Origin: Phycocordibacter sp964398865
GTDB taxonomy: Bacteria > Patescibacteriota > Minisyncoccia > Phycocordibacterales > Phycocordibacteraceae
Length of the DNA: 26,616 nucleotides
Direction of reading: 5' to 3'
Assembly (NCBI GenBank): GCA_964398865.1
Contig: CAYNOO010000009.1
Coordinates: forward strand, 1-26,616
Shown: positions 7,056 to 14,220 of the stretch, piece by piece
Numbering within the stretch: the first letter of the stretch is position 1
Layout: each line of letters begins with the position of its first letter
Position numbers and translations under genes: made by a program
Notes under the pieces: generated by a model
Seen by the model: the letters and a program-made list of their open reading frames with translations, nothing else
What the model was told of the DNA's origin: nothing
The model's database searches: none

Positions 7056-7586
7056 TTATGGGAGTGGCGTAAGCTCTAAAATGGTTTCAAAAGTTCCGCG
7101 AATTATTTCTGAATCCGTAGCACCTTCAGTGAGCGGAGACTTCTTCAAAACCAGTCGACCCTCTTGCTCAAATATGCCAAGCTCTATCCCATCTCTTGCA
7201 AACCAACACGCCGCTCCTGCTTGTTCGCCTTCAAAAAGCGGCCAGTTCGCGTCGCCTATTTCCCCACACGCACCCTCATATGTTCCAACTCTATACTCCT
7301 TGCCGTTCAAAGAGAGAGAAACGTTGATGAGTGGAGCACCAGATTTGCTCTTAAGTCCTGTATCAGTCACGATCCAGTTATAAACAGGTGTGGGACAGAT
7401 CGCAAACTCACACTGCGGACCACTGCGACCCACAGCCCTGCCGTCGGGACAAATTTTTGCTTCCTCGGTGCATGCGCCTGACTGCAGCATAGGCGTCGCA
7501 TGCGGACGCGTGAAAAAGAACCATGCCCCTACCGCCCCGACGCACATAACCAGGATAAAAAAAATCCAACGAGCTGTCGATAACAC
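7056..7586 (-). CDS. Membrane-anchored extracytoplasmic protein with CPDG...CEFAxCP motif
   Basis: A 176-residue protein with one N-terminal hydrophobic segment (WIFFILVMCVGAVGAWFFF, about residues 7-25) that should anchor it in the membrane with the rest outside. Next comes a Cys-rich module, CTEEAKICPDG followed by GRSGPQCEFAICP, a pattern I associate with exported CPR proteins. A C-terminal domain of about 100 residues has three more Cys-containing positions (GACGEIGD, GAACWF). The function is unknown. The upstream in-frame ATG (7595) overlaps the TATAAT box, so it could not be on the mRNA. The GTG 7 nt after TATAAT (7586) is therefore the likely start, again leaderless. Confidence 0.8.
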   Translation of the reverse strand: MLSTARWIFFILVMCVGAVGAWFFFTRPHATPMLQSGACTEEAKICPDGRAVGRSGPQCEFAICPTPVYNWIVTDTGLKSKSGAPLINVSLSLNGKEYRVGTYEGACGEIGDANWPLFEGEQAGAACWFARDGIELGIFEQEGRLVLKKSPLTEGATDSEIIRGTFETILELTPLP

Positions 7587-7593
7587 GCTCCGC

Positions 7594-7599
7594 ATTATA
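7594..7599 (-). promoter_or_regulatory. -10 box (TATAAT) deciding a GTG start
   Basis: On the minus strand TATAAT, then GCGGAGC (7 nt), then GTG at 7586. The box overlaps the in-frame ATG at 7595, which argues that the ATG is not the start. Confidence 0.58.
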
Positions 7600-7628
7600 A
7601 CGTGTGCGCTTCTATTGAACGTGAGTAG

Positions 7629-7817
7629 TTATTTTTTCTGAATCTTTTGACGCGGCACCTTCGCACCCCTTTGCCGAGCCTCCGATAAGCCGATGGCTAT
7701 AGCTTGCTTCCTGTTTGTCACTTTCTTTCCGCTCCTGCCTGACTTCAATTTTCCTTGCTTAAACTCATGCATGACTTTCTCAACCTTTTTACTCGCTGTC
7801 GGTCCATATTTTGGCAT
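7629..7817 (-). CDS. DUF6496 family small basic protein
   Basis: A 62-residue, Lys/Arg-rich protein: MPKYGPTASKKVEKVMHEF, then GKLKSGRSGKKVTNRKQAIA, then GLSEARQRGAKVP. The VMHEFK-GKLKSG-KVTNRKQAIAIGLSEAR string is what I recognise as DUF6496, a family of unknown function found in many bacteria and CPR; its charge suggests nucleic-acid binding. It lies 42 bp upstream of the start of the Cys-motif membrane protein and 79 bp downstream of a strong terminator, so it probably has its own promoter. The -10 is not clear (TAATAG or TAAAAG are candidates). Confidence 0.88.
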   Translation of the reverse strand: MPKYGPTASKKVEKVMHEFKQGKLKSGRSGKKVTNRKQAIAIGLSEARQRGAKVPRQKIQKK

Positions 7818-7895
7818 AGTAATTTTCTATTACTTTTAAATTCATCACTCATTACAATAGAGTAATGGTATAGGTGCTATGAAGACATGCCCTGG

Positions 7896-7940
7896 AAATA
7901 CTAAAAAGGCACCCCCTGAGAGGGTGCCTTTTTAGTATTT
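7896..7940. terminator. Strong bidirectional intrinsic terminator
   Basis: A perfect 19-bp stem, arms 7896-7914 and 7922-7940 (core AAAAAGGCACCC), with a 7-nt loop and a U-tract within the 3' arm on both strands. It ends the leftward secY-gmk-adk-map-21-aa region; the stop codon of the 21-residue peptide gene overlaps its arm. Confidence 0.92.
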
Positions 7941-8004
7941 ACTTCTTCTTATCTTTCTTCGGCTTCTTCATCTCTTTTTTCTGCGAGTGATTTCCTTTTG
8001 CCAT
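7939..8004 (-). CDS. 21-residue Lys-rich peptide (MAKGNHSQKKEMKKPKKDKKK)
   Basis: A short minus-strand frame encodes 21 residues, begins MAKGNHSQKKEMKKPKKD and is half lysine. The MAKG...KKPK pattern resembles tiny basic proteins annotated as hypothetical in many bacteria. The frame ends in TAA on the arm of the terminator at 7896-7940, the position expected of a terminal gene. TATACT lies just 2 nt before the ATG, too close for that box to start this mRNA, so it may be read from the map transcript 60 bp upstream. The function is unknown; nucleic-acid or ribosome binding would fit the charge. Confidence 0.6.
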   Translation of the reverse strand: MAKGNHSQKKEMKKPKKDKKK

Positions 8005-8064
8005 AGAGTATAAAAGCGTTTGCTTAAGTAATGACACTATCGTATCACGACAAAATTCCTATTC

Positions 8065-8829
8065 TTAAATTTTTGTGAGAATCTCTGGAGCTTTTTCAGT
8101 TATGAGGATGGTGTGTTCGAAGTGCGCTGACCGCGAGCCGTCTTTCGTGACAAATGTGTAACCATCTTTAAGAAGCTTCACGCGGGGCGTCCCTTCGGTG
8201 AACATGGGCTCGATGGCAATAACAAGCCCTGGAACGAGGAGTGCCCCGGTGCCCGCGTCGCCGACGTTCGGTACATATGGCTCTTCATGCACGGTATTTC
8301 CTACCCCATGACCGCCAAGTTCGAAGACAATACCGTAGCCCCTCCGAACACCAACTTCTTCTATTGCAGCGCTGATGTCACCAATATGGGCGCCCGCTCG
8401 AGCCGCGCGAATTCCAGCCATAAGAGCCTCTTCCGTTGCCTCGAGGAGCTCTTTGGCATCCTCATCTCCTTTACCCGCAATAATAGTAAGCGCACTATCA
8501 ACAAGAACCCCTTGATGAGTAATGACACAATCAAGCCCTACGATATCGCCTTCCTCTATGATGCGTGGATCTTCGTTTGGAATGCCGTGTACCACCTCCT
8601 CATTGATTGAAATGCAGATAGTGGCAGGATACGGACGCGCGGCTCCACGAGGTGTATAACCCACAAGCGATGGGATATCCCCTGCATCTCGGATTAGTTT
8701 TTCTGCAAGTGTATTGAGCGTGTCTGTTGATACACCTGGCACAGTAGCTCTCCCTACTTCCCTCAAGATGCGCGCGAGACGCTTCCCCCCTTCCCGCAAG
8801 AGCGGTATTTCTTTTTCTGTAGCTATCAT
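8065..8829 (-). CDS. map: Methionine aminopeptidase, type I
   Basis: The enzyme removes the initiator Met from nascent proteins at the ribosome. All five metal ligands of the pita-bread fold are visible: D100 (GLDCV), D111 (VDSAL), H174 (GGHGVG), E207 (AIEPMF) and E238 (FEHTI), plus the substrate-pocket H81 in EEVVHGIP. The length of 254 residues is normal for type I, with no N-terminal zinc extension. The ATG overlaps the stop of the adk-like gene (ATGA, 4 bp), so the two are translationally coupled. Position after secY and adk matches the common bacterial secY-adk-map order, here with gmk inserted. Confidence 0.96.
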   Translation of the reverse strand: MIATEKEIPLLREGGKRLARILREVGRATVPGVSTDTLNTLAEKLIRDAGDIPSLVGYTPRGAARPYPATICISINEEVVHGIPNEDPRIIEEGDIVGLDCVITHQGVLVDSALTIIAGKGDEDAKELLEATEEALMAGIRAARAGAHIGDISAAIEEVGVRRGYGIVFELGGHGVGNTVHEEPYVPNVGDAGTGALLVPGLVIAIEPMFTEGTPRVKLLKDGYTFVTKDGSRSAHFEHTILITEKAPEILTKI

Positions 8830-9407
8830 GCCACAATACCGCGCACCTTTTCCATAACCTCCGCGTGCACTGCTTCAGGTGTTTGTTCACCGTTTATGTC
8901 GATGCACTTGCCCAACTGCTGGAAATATTCGATGGCAGGCTTCGTGAGACGATTATATTCGGCGAGGCGCATGCGAATGACAGATTCGTCTTTATCAGTT
9001 GAGTCGCGTCCGCGATTCAAGGAGCGCTTGATGACTTCTTCCTCGCTGACATCAAGATTCAAGACAGTGTAGGAGCGCCCGAGCCAACTCGTCACTTCTT
9101 CGATAACTTTCGCTTGCTCGACATCGCGACCAGAACCTTCAAAAATCGCCCCTTTATCCGGTGGAAGGTTAAAAAGATATTCCTGAAACATGTAATTTGC
9201 AACCCATGACGGCATCAAGAGACCTTTCTCATAGTCAGTCTTGATGCGATTGCCTAAGAGCGAGTTAGACGCGACAATTTCCCGAAATTTTCCGCCCGTA
9301 CTGAAAACCGAATAGCCGAGCTTTTCGGCAAGCTGTACGCACTGCGTTTCCTTTCCCGAGGCGATGCGCCCTACGAAAAAAAAGAGATGTTTCTGTTCGT
9401 TATCCAT
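8826..9407 (-). CDS. adk: Divergent adenylate kinase-like nucleoside monophosphate kinase
   Basis: A 193-residue P-loop kinase in the usual adk position. Family features are FSTGGKFREIV (AMP-site STGD/LR block), EGSGRDVEQA (equivalent of DGFPR), SLNRGRDSTDKDE (a very short LID) and RMRLAEYNRLTKPAIEYF. The P-loop is atypical: GRIASGKETQ in place of GxPGSGKGTQ, and the conserved FPR Pro is absent. Substrate choice could therefore differ from standard Adk. ATG 9407 is preferred over upstream codons because the fold begins at KHLFFFVGR and TAAAAT lies 7 nt before it, overlapping the gmk stop codon. Map overlaps its stop by 4 bp. Confidence 0.82.
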   Translation of the reverse strand: MDNEQKHLFFFVGRIASGKETQCVQLAEKLGYSVFSTGGKFREIVASNSLLGNRIKTDYEKGLLMPSWVANYMFQEYLFNLPPDKGAIFEGSGRDVEQAKVIEEVTSWLGRSYTVLNLDVSEEEVIKRSLNRGRDSTDKDESVIRMRLAEYNRLTKPAIEYFQQLGKCIDINGEQTPEAVHAEVMEKVRGIVA

Positions 9408-9414
9408 GAATACT

Positions 9415-9420
9415 ATTTTA
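9415..9420 (-). promoter_or_regulatory. Possible -10 box (TAAAAT) before adk-like gene
   Basis: On the minus strand TAAAAT, then AGTATTC (7 nt), then ATG at 9407, overlapping the gmk stop codon. It would give a leaderless internal transcript of adk-map. No -35 is recognisable, and read-through from gmk is equally plausible. Confidence 0.3.
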
Positions 9421-9990
9421 ACCTGCAATAAGCGAACGAACGACTTCTTCAAAACGCTTCTTCGCCGCTTCTACCTGACCCGCATGATTTTCAACGATGA
9501 AATCCGCCTCCGGCATGAAGCTCATTTCGTCCTGGTAACGTTCTTTCCGCTTCTCTAATTCTGTTTCCGATATAGGTGCGCGAGCACGAATACGCGCTTC
9601 CATATCAGCCCAAGAGCCCGCGTTCACAAAAATAATGGCGAGCTCATCTCGAGGAATCTTCTCTCGTATCTGCCGTGCGCCCTGCACTTCAAGCTCCTTG
9701 AGCGCAGTCTCTCCACTTTCTACAAGCGGCATAACTTCGCTCGTCAACGTACCGTAATAATTCCCTCCGTATTCAGCCCACTCGAGAAAATCTCCCTTAT
9801 CAATACGTTTTTGAAACTCCTCGCGCGAAAGAAAGTAATAGTGTTCTCCGTGCTGCTCACCTGCCCGCATGCCCCTGGTCGTTGAAGACTTCGGATACAC
9901 TAACCGGTGAAAGAGGGGTCGGATATGATTTATGAGAGTTCCCTTCCCAGAACCAGATGGACCGATAACGAGTATAAATTTCCCTTTCAT
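9418..9990 (-). CDS. gmk: Guanylate kinase
   Basis: Converts GMP to GDP with ATP. The 190-residue protein has the P-loop GPSGSGKGTL (residues 10-19), the GMP-binding block SSTTRGMRAGEQHGEHYYF, FLEWAEYGGNYYGT, and KELEVQGARQI, all in family order and spacing. It lies between secY and the adk-like gene, which is not the classical arrangement and puts two nucleotide kinases side by side. The 73-bp gap to secY contains only a small hairpin. No Shine-Dalgarno precedes the ATG. Confidence 0.95.
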   Translation of the reverse strand: MKGKFILVIGPSGSGKGTLINHIRPLFHRLVYPKSSTTRGMRAGEQHGEHYYFLSREEFQKRIDKGDFLEWAEYGGNYYGTLTSEVMPLVESGETALKELEVQGARQIREKIPRDELAIIFVNAGSWADMEARIRARAPISETELEKRKERYQDEMSFMPEADFIVENHAGQVEAAKKRFEEVVRSLIAG

Positions 9991-10063
9991 GAATAAGTTC
10001 TTTGGTATTTAAAAGCTAAATGATCCCTGCGGATCTGGACGAAGCGTCGTCTAAACCTTAGTT
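9991..10063 (-). other. secY-gmk spacer with small hairpin
   Basis: The 73-bp gap holds GACGA/TCGTC with a 4-nt loop (10039-10052) and no T-tract, so it looks like a spacer or weak processing hairpin. TAAATA and TTAAAT occur 15-20 nt before the gmk start but without a convincing -35. Confidence 0.4.
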
Positions 10064-11335
10064 TTAATATTCCCGAAGCGAAATCTGCGCTTCGATCTTG
10101 CGCACCAAATCTAAAACAACTGAGACGACAATGAGGAGCGCGGTGCCACCGATAGCGAGAGTCTTCAAGCCCGTGAGAGACTGCATGACGAGCGGCAACA
10201 CGGCAACGATACCGAGGAATAGTGCTCCCACCATCGTGATGCGCGTGATGACTTTCCCAAGATATTCCGCCGTCTGGTTACCAGGGCGTACTCCGGGCAC
10301 GAACGCCCCATTCTTCTGAAGATTGGTCGCGAGCATGTTCGGGTCAAACGTGACGGCAGTATAGAAATAGGTAAAGAGAAAGACCAAAAGGAAGTAGAAC
10401 AGCGCATAAATTACTGCGCCACCGCTCCATGATAGAAGCGTTGTCGCGATTCCAGCAAGCCAGCCAATCGAGGACTTCGCTGCAAAGTTCAAAAGAAGTT
10501 GCGGGAAAAGGAGAATGGAAAGAGCGAAGATGATAGGGATGACGCCAGCCTGATTCAAACGGAGTGGCAAGTACGTCGAAACGCCTCCATAGAGTTTGTT
10601 GCCACGTACGCGCTTCGCATAGGTCACCGGAACAGGACGTTCAGCTTCTGTCATGACCACAACGCCATAAATGATAGCGAGTGCCGCGACTGCAAAGCCG
10701 ATGTAGAGAGGAATCTGTGCGGGATTAAAGCCGAATGAGAGCTGGGCGAAATTCTGAGGCACTCGCGATACGATACCGGCGAAGATGATGAGTGATACGC
10801 CGTTTCCGATACCGAATTCAGTCATCAGCTCACCGATCCACATAAGAAGAACGGAGCCTGCTGCAACTATGAGTACGTTTTCCAAAAACGCGAGAAGCGG
10901 CAATTGATCCACGATGCCTTGGCTCTGGAAAAGGAAAAGATACGCGTATCCTTGTATGAATGCGAGCGGGACTGAAAGCAAGCGTGCGTACTGGCTGAAT
11001 TTCTTACGTCCCTGGTCTCCCTCCTCCTGATACATCGTCTTAAGTCTCGGGAACATGATAGTAAGAACCTGCATGATGATGGATGCAGTGATGTACGGCG
11101 CAACGCCAAGCATGACAATAGAAAGGTTCGAGAGTCCTCCGCCCGAAAAAATATTGAGAAGCCCGAGAAACTGGTTGCTTGCAAAAAACTCAGACAAGCG
11201 CGCCGGATCAATGCCCGGAATCGGTATAGTGGCAAGAAGGCGAAACACCGCGAGTGCGCCAATGACAAAAGCGAAACGCTTGAGAAGCGTACCGTCGCTC
11301 AGGATGAGTTTGAGTTTTGCGAAAAATCCAGACAT
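10064..11335 (-). CDS. secY: Preprotein translocase subunit SecY
   Basis: The pore subunit of the Sec translocon in the inner membrane. At 423 residues it has the family's ten hydrophobic segments. Visible motifs are PIPGID after TM1, the plug-region FSGGGLSNLSIVMLGVAPYI, GNGVSLIIFAGI, the cytosolic loop EAERPVPVTYAKR, and NQAGVIPIIFA before TM7. It follows rplO by 23 bp in the standard spc position. It has no Shine-Dalgarno and the start context is GATATG. Confidence 0.97.
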   Translation of the reverse strand: MSGFFAKLKLILSDGTLLKRFAFVIGALAVFRLLATIPIPGIDPARLSEFFASNQFLGLLNIFSGGGLSNLSIVMLGVAPYITASIIMQVLTIMFPRLKTMYQEEGDQGRKKFSQYARLLSVPLAFIQGYAYLFLFQSQGIVDQLPLLAFLENVLIVAAGSVLLMWIGELMTEFGIGNGVSLIIFAGIVSRVPQNFAQLSFGFNPAQIPLYIGFAVAALAIIYGVVVMTEAERPVPVTYAKRVRGNKLYGGVSTYLPLRLNQAGVIPIIFALSILLFPQLLLNFAAKSSIGWLAGIATTLLSWSGGAVIYALFYFLLVFLFTYFYTAVTFDPNMLATNLQKNGAFVPGVRPGNQTAEYLGKVITRITMVGALFLGIVAVLPLVMQSLTGLKTLAIGGTALLIVVSVVLDLVRKIEAQISLREY

Positions 11336-11358
11336 ATCATTATGAGACCGCAGTCCCC

Positions 11359-11808
11359 TTATTCCTTGATGGTACCACCAGCCTTCTCGATCAAGGCTTT
11401 CGCTGCGTCGGAGATGAGCACTCCTTCAAAAGATATTTTCCGTGAGAGCTCTCCGCGCGCAAGAATCTTCACTGGAGGAACTTTGCCTGAAATGCGGCGC
11501 ACGATGCCTGCTTTTACAAGTGCAATCGGCGTAACGACTTCACCTGCCTTGAACTGACGAGAAAGAGTATCAAAATTCACGGTAGCAAATCGGATGCGTG
11601 GTACTGCTGTTCGGGAGCGGTTCCTGCCGTAACCGCGGCGTTTTGGAATCTTCTTGATGATGTCTCGCCACTCTGGACGAAATTTCGCACCAGCGCGTGA
11701 TTTTTGTCCCTTTGCCCCGCGACCTGATGTCTTGCCGCGCTTGCCTCCGCGACCAACACGGCGGCTCGTGGCATTGCTCTTTGAACGTGCGAGTGTGTGA
11801 AGTTCCAT
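11359..11808 (-). CDS. rplO: Ribosomal protein uL15
   Basis: A 149-residue 50S protein that reaches into domain II/V of 23S rRNA with its basic N-terminal tail, visible here as RRVGRGGKRGKTSGRGAKGQ followed by KSRAGAKFRPEW. The globular part carries GYGRNRSRTAVPRIRFATVN and KILARGELSRKI. The start codon lies 1 nt after the rpsE stop. No rpmD (uL30) gene is between them, where most bacteria have it. Confidence 0.97.
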   Translation of the reverse strand: MELHTLARSKSNATSRRVGRGGKRGKTSGRGAKGQKSRAGAKFRPEWRDIIKKIPKRRGYGRNRSRTAVPRIRFATVNFDTLSRQFKAGEVVTPIALVKAGIVRRISGKVPPVKILARGELSRKISFEGVLISDAAKALIEKAGGTIKE

Positions 11809-11809
11809 A

Positions 11810-12439
11810 TTATTTCTTGAGACTTGAAAGCGCCTTGATGGTCGCGCGCGCGATATTGAGTTTGTTCTTTGAAGATGAGAGCACTTTTGCGGTCACATCC
11901 TTGATGCCAGCGAGTTCCAATACAATCTTGACGGCAGAGCCTGCGACGATACCGCGCTCTGGCGATGGGCGGATTGAAACGATACCTGAGGAAGTCTTTG
12001 CAGAAACATCATGCGCAATGCTCATGGTTTTGGTCATCTTTACCATGATCATATTCTTCTTAGCATCGCGAAGCGCCTTCTCGATTGCAAGCGCGGTGTC
12101 GCCGCCCTTGCCGATGCCGATTCCTACCCTGCCTTTCCTGTCGCCAGCAGCGATCGCTGCTGAGAATGAAAATCGTCTGCCGCCTGCCATGACGCGAGCA
12201 ACACGACGAATGAGGATGGTGCGCTGATCAAATTCCGCACGTTCGCGAGGTTCGCGCTTTCCGCCGCCGCTGCGTTGCGGTCTGCCGCCAGACTGACCAC
12301 CACGTGCCGGTCTGCGTCCGCGAGGAGCATTCCCAAAAGGGCGCGGAGCTGGAGCTTTCGCTGCAACTGAAGCAGGAGCTGCTGCGGGAGCAGACTCTGG
12401 CGCGTTCGTTTCTGGTGCTGTGTTTTGTTCGTCGTTCAT
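11810..12439 (-). CDS. rpsE: Ribosomal protein uS5 with RGG-rich N-terminal extension
   Basis: uS5 controls decoding fidelity and helps unwind mRNA at the entry site. The conserved body starts near residue 70 (RTILIRRVARVMAGGRRFSF, GDRKGRVGIGIGKG, SIAHDVSAKTSSGIVSIRPSP) and is family-like. The first 65 or so residues are an Ala/Pro then Arg/Gly-rich tail (APRGRRPARGGQSGGRPQRS) that makes the protein about 40 residues longer than E. coli S5. Such tails are low-complexity and probably disordered. The start context is GTATATG with no Shine-Dalgarno. Confidence 0.96.
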   Translation of the reverse strand: MNDEQNTAPETNAPESAPAAAPASVAAKAPAPRPFGNAPRGRRPARGGQSGGRPQRSGGGKREPRERAEFDQRTILIRRVARVMAGGRRFSFSAAIAAGDRKGRVGIGIGKGGDTALAIEKALRDAKKNMIMVKMTKTMSIAHDVSAKTSSGIVSIRPSPERGIVAGSAVKIVLELAGIKDVTAKVLSSSKNKLNIARATIKALSSLKK

Positions 12440-12460
12440 ATACTAGTTTCGAATCTCACA

Positions 12461-12817
12461 TTAAAATTCCAATCCTCCGGCTCTCGCTGCTTCCGCAAGC
12501 GCACGAACGCGTCCTGTGTAGGTAAAACCTCCGCGATCAAACACGATTCTCTTGACGCCTTTTGCGATTGCAGCAGCCGCGACGCGCTCCCCTACGATTT
12601 TTGCATCCTCCATCATTGATTTGCCTTTTATATCCATAGACGATGCGCTCGCGAGGGTGACCTGCTTATCGTCATCAATGACCTGCGCATAGAAATACTT
12701 ATTGGAGCGGAATATCGCAAGGCGCGGGCACGAAGCAGTACCTTTTACCTTCCCGCGGATGCGGCGGTGGCGGCGAGCGCGAAGTGCTGACTGTGTTTTT
12801 GGAGTAAGTTTAGACAT
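12461..12817 (-). CDS. rplR: Ribosomal protein uL18
   Basis: A 118-residue 5S rRNA-binding protein of the central protuberance. Signature pieces are RRHRRIRGKVKGTASCPRLA, VFRSNKYFYAQVIDD in the variant IFRSNKYFYAQ, and the C-terminal FDRGGFTYTGRVRALAEAAR, which is nearly invariant. Spacing is 5 bp from rplF and 21 bp to rpsE. Start context CATATG. Confidence 0.97.
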   Translation of the reverse strand: MSKLTPKTQSALRARRHRRIRGKVKGTASCPRLAIFRSNKYFYAQVIDDDKQVTLASASSMDIKGKSMMEDAKIVGERVAAAAIAKGVKRIVFDRGGFTYTGRVRALAEAARAGGLEF

Positions 12818-12822
12818 ATGAA

Positions 12823-13359
12823 TTATGCAGATGCTTTCTTACCTTGCTTGCGACGTACGTATTCGCCATCGTAGCGGATACCCTTACCTTTATATGGTTC
12901 AGGTTTCTTCACGGCACGAACAACTGCAGCAAACTGTCCAACAGCGTCCTTATCGATACCGCCTACGGTGATCTGATTCTTCTCAACGAGAACATCAATG
13001 CCTTCAGGAATCGGCAGGATGACTGGATGAGAAAAGCCAACGATGAACTTCATGTTCTTACCTTGGACTTCCACGCGGTATCCGATACCCTCCAACGTGA
13101 GTTTCTTTTCGTACTTCTTATTGACGCCTGCAATCATGTTCTTTATGTGCGATGCGAACGTCCCCCACAGTGATCGCGCGAGTTTTGAAGTGTTCGCTGG
13201 CGTTACGGTGACATTGGAGCCATCAACAGTAATTGCGACCATCGAGTGTACTGGTCGTGTAATGGAGCCGAGTGGTCCTTTCACGGTCAACACGCCTTCA
13301 GATACTGAAATCTGAGTGTTTGCGGGAATTGCGATTGGGTTTTTACCGATACGTGACAT
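12823..13359 (-). CDS. rplF: Ribosomal protein uL6
   Basis: A 178-residue 50S protein near the factor-binding site. It begins MSRIGKNPIAIPANTQISVS, has the duplicated alpha/beta fold of the family, and ends with KKPEPYKGKGIRYDGEYVRR, the diagnostic uL6 C-terminal motif. It lies 5 bp after rpsH, with a CATATG start context. Confidence 0.97.
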   Translation of the reverse strand: MSRIGKNPIAIPANTQISVSEGVLTVKGPLGSITRPVHSMVAITVDGSNVTVTPANTSKLARSLWGTFASHIKNMIAGVNKKYEKKLTLEGIGYRVEVQGKNMKFIVGFSHPVILPIPEGIDVLVEKNQITVGGIDKDAVGQFAAVVRAVKKPEPYKGKGIRYDGEYVRRKQGKKASA

Positions 13360-13364
13360 ATGCG

Positions 13365-13760
13365 TTACCAGATTTTGAAAAGCGTTTCGCCGCCGAGCCT
13401 GTTCTGGCGCGCTTCGCGGTCAGTAACAATGCCTTGCGGGGTAGAAAGCACCATGAGCCCTTTGCCGTATTTGACTGGAAATACCTCTCGCGCCTTCGCG
13501 TACAAGCGGCGACCAGGCTTCGAGATGCGTTTGACGCCATTTATTCGGGGCATTCCATCAGCGCCGTACAAAAGCTCTACAACGAGGGTCTTTTCGACGC
13601 CTGAGCCCTCTTCAGATATCTCACCAAGGTAGCCTGACTTCTTCAAGGCAAGCGCGACGGCAAGTTTGAGTTTTGAAAACGGAACAGCAACCGACGCCTT
13701 ACGTACCGCTGTTGCGTTCTTGAGGCGAACTATGAAATCTCCGATAGGATCTGTAATCAT
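13365..13760 (-). CDS. rpsH: Ribosomal protein uS8
   Basis: A 131-residue 16S rRNA-binding protein and, in E. coli, the repressor of the spc operon. It opens with the standard MITDPIGDFIVRLKNA, then FSKLKLAVALALKKSGYL, and ends with GIVTDREARQNRLGGETLFK, where family members read GIMTdkeAR...GGEVLC. The usual GGEVLCYVW end is shortened to GGETLFKIW. Spacing to rpsN is 20 bp. If autoregulation exists here, the structured leader before rpsN is the natural target. Confidence 0.97.
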   Translation of the reverse strand: MITDPIGDFIVRLKNATAVRKASVAVPFSKLKLAVALALKKSGYLGEISEEGSGVEKTLVVELLYGADGMPRINGVKRISKPGRRLYAKAREVFPVKYGKGLMVLSTPQGIVTDREARQNRLGGETLFKIW

Positions 13761-13780
13761 AAAATTTTTTCGGCGTCAGT

Positions 13781-14050
13781 TTACCAAGAAGACTTCTTAA
13801 CTCCCGGAATCTCGCCGCGACGAGCCATCTCACGGAACTGAATACGAGAAAGACCGAAATGGCGCATGTAGCCCTGACCGCGACCAGTGACCGCACAACG
13901 ATTTTTAACGCGTATCGGTGAAGCGTCCTTAGGAAGCTTCTGAAGACCTTCCCAATCTCCCGCTGCTTTCAGAGCCGCACGCTTTACAGCAAAACGAGCT
14001 ACCGTTTTGATACGCTTATTATTACGAGCCAATTGTGACTTTTTAGCCAT
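13781..14050 (-). CDS. rpsN: Ribosomal protein uS14, zinc-free form
   Basis: An 89-residue 30S head protein. It has the C-terminal family signature RCAVTGRGQGYMRHFGLSRI followed by QFREMARRGEIPGVKKSSW, but no CxxC pair, so it is the zinc-independent type, about 10 residues shorter than E. coli S14. It is separated from rplE by 170 bp that hold a promoter and folded leader, so it heads its own transcript (rpsN-rpsH-rplF-rplR-rpsE-rplO-secY). Confidence 0.96.
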   Translation of the reverse strand: MAKKSQLARNNKRIKTVARFAVKRAALKAAGDWEGLQKLPKDASPIRVKNRCAVTGRGQGYMRHFGLSRIQFREMARRGEIPGVKKSSW

Positions 14051-14185
14051 TTTTTAGGGAACCTACGCCAGATGCTTTTTACGGCTTAGCGCGGTATTCG
14101 CCTTTTGAGCCCTTTTCCGTATCCCTTTCGGGACCTTTTACCCTGAACGAAGTTGAAGGGTAAAGAAAAAGCGCTTCGAAAAGCT
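14051..14185 (-). promoter_or_regulatory. Structured 5' leader of the rpsN-rpsH (spc) unit
   Basis: About 135 nt between the predicted start site and the rpsN ATG. Minus-strand hairpins are GCTT-TTCG-AAGC, then TTTACCCT/AGGGTAAA (8 bp, 12-nt loop), then TCCC-GAAA-GGGA with a GNRA tetraloop, followed by more pairing potential near the start codon. No frame of useful length lies in it. Its place suggests a ribosomal-protein autoregulatory leader; the binding protein (uS8 or uS14) is a guess. Confidence 0.5.
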
Positions 14186-14191
14186 ATTGCT

Positions 14192-14220
14192 AGGATATCA
14201 AAAACTATAAAGTAAGTCAA
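14192..14220 (-). promoter_or_regulatory. Promoter of the rpsN-secY unit (TTGACT-17-TATCCT)
   Basis: On the minus strand TTGACT (14215-14220) directly follows the rplE stop codon. A 17-nt spacer and TATCCT (14192-14197) complete a sigma70-type promoter with start near 14185. Confidence 0.7.

Noticed and set aside
7587..7595. ATG start at 7595 for the membrane protein
   Set aside because: The ATG overlaps a perfect TATAAT; the GTG at 7586 has the same 7-nt spacing found at other leaderless starts.
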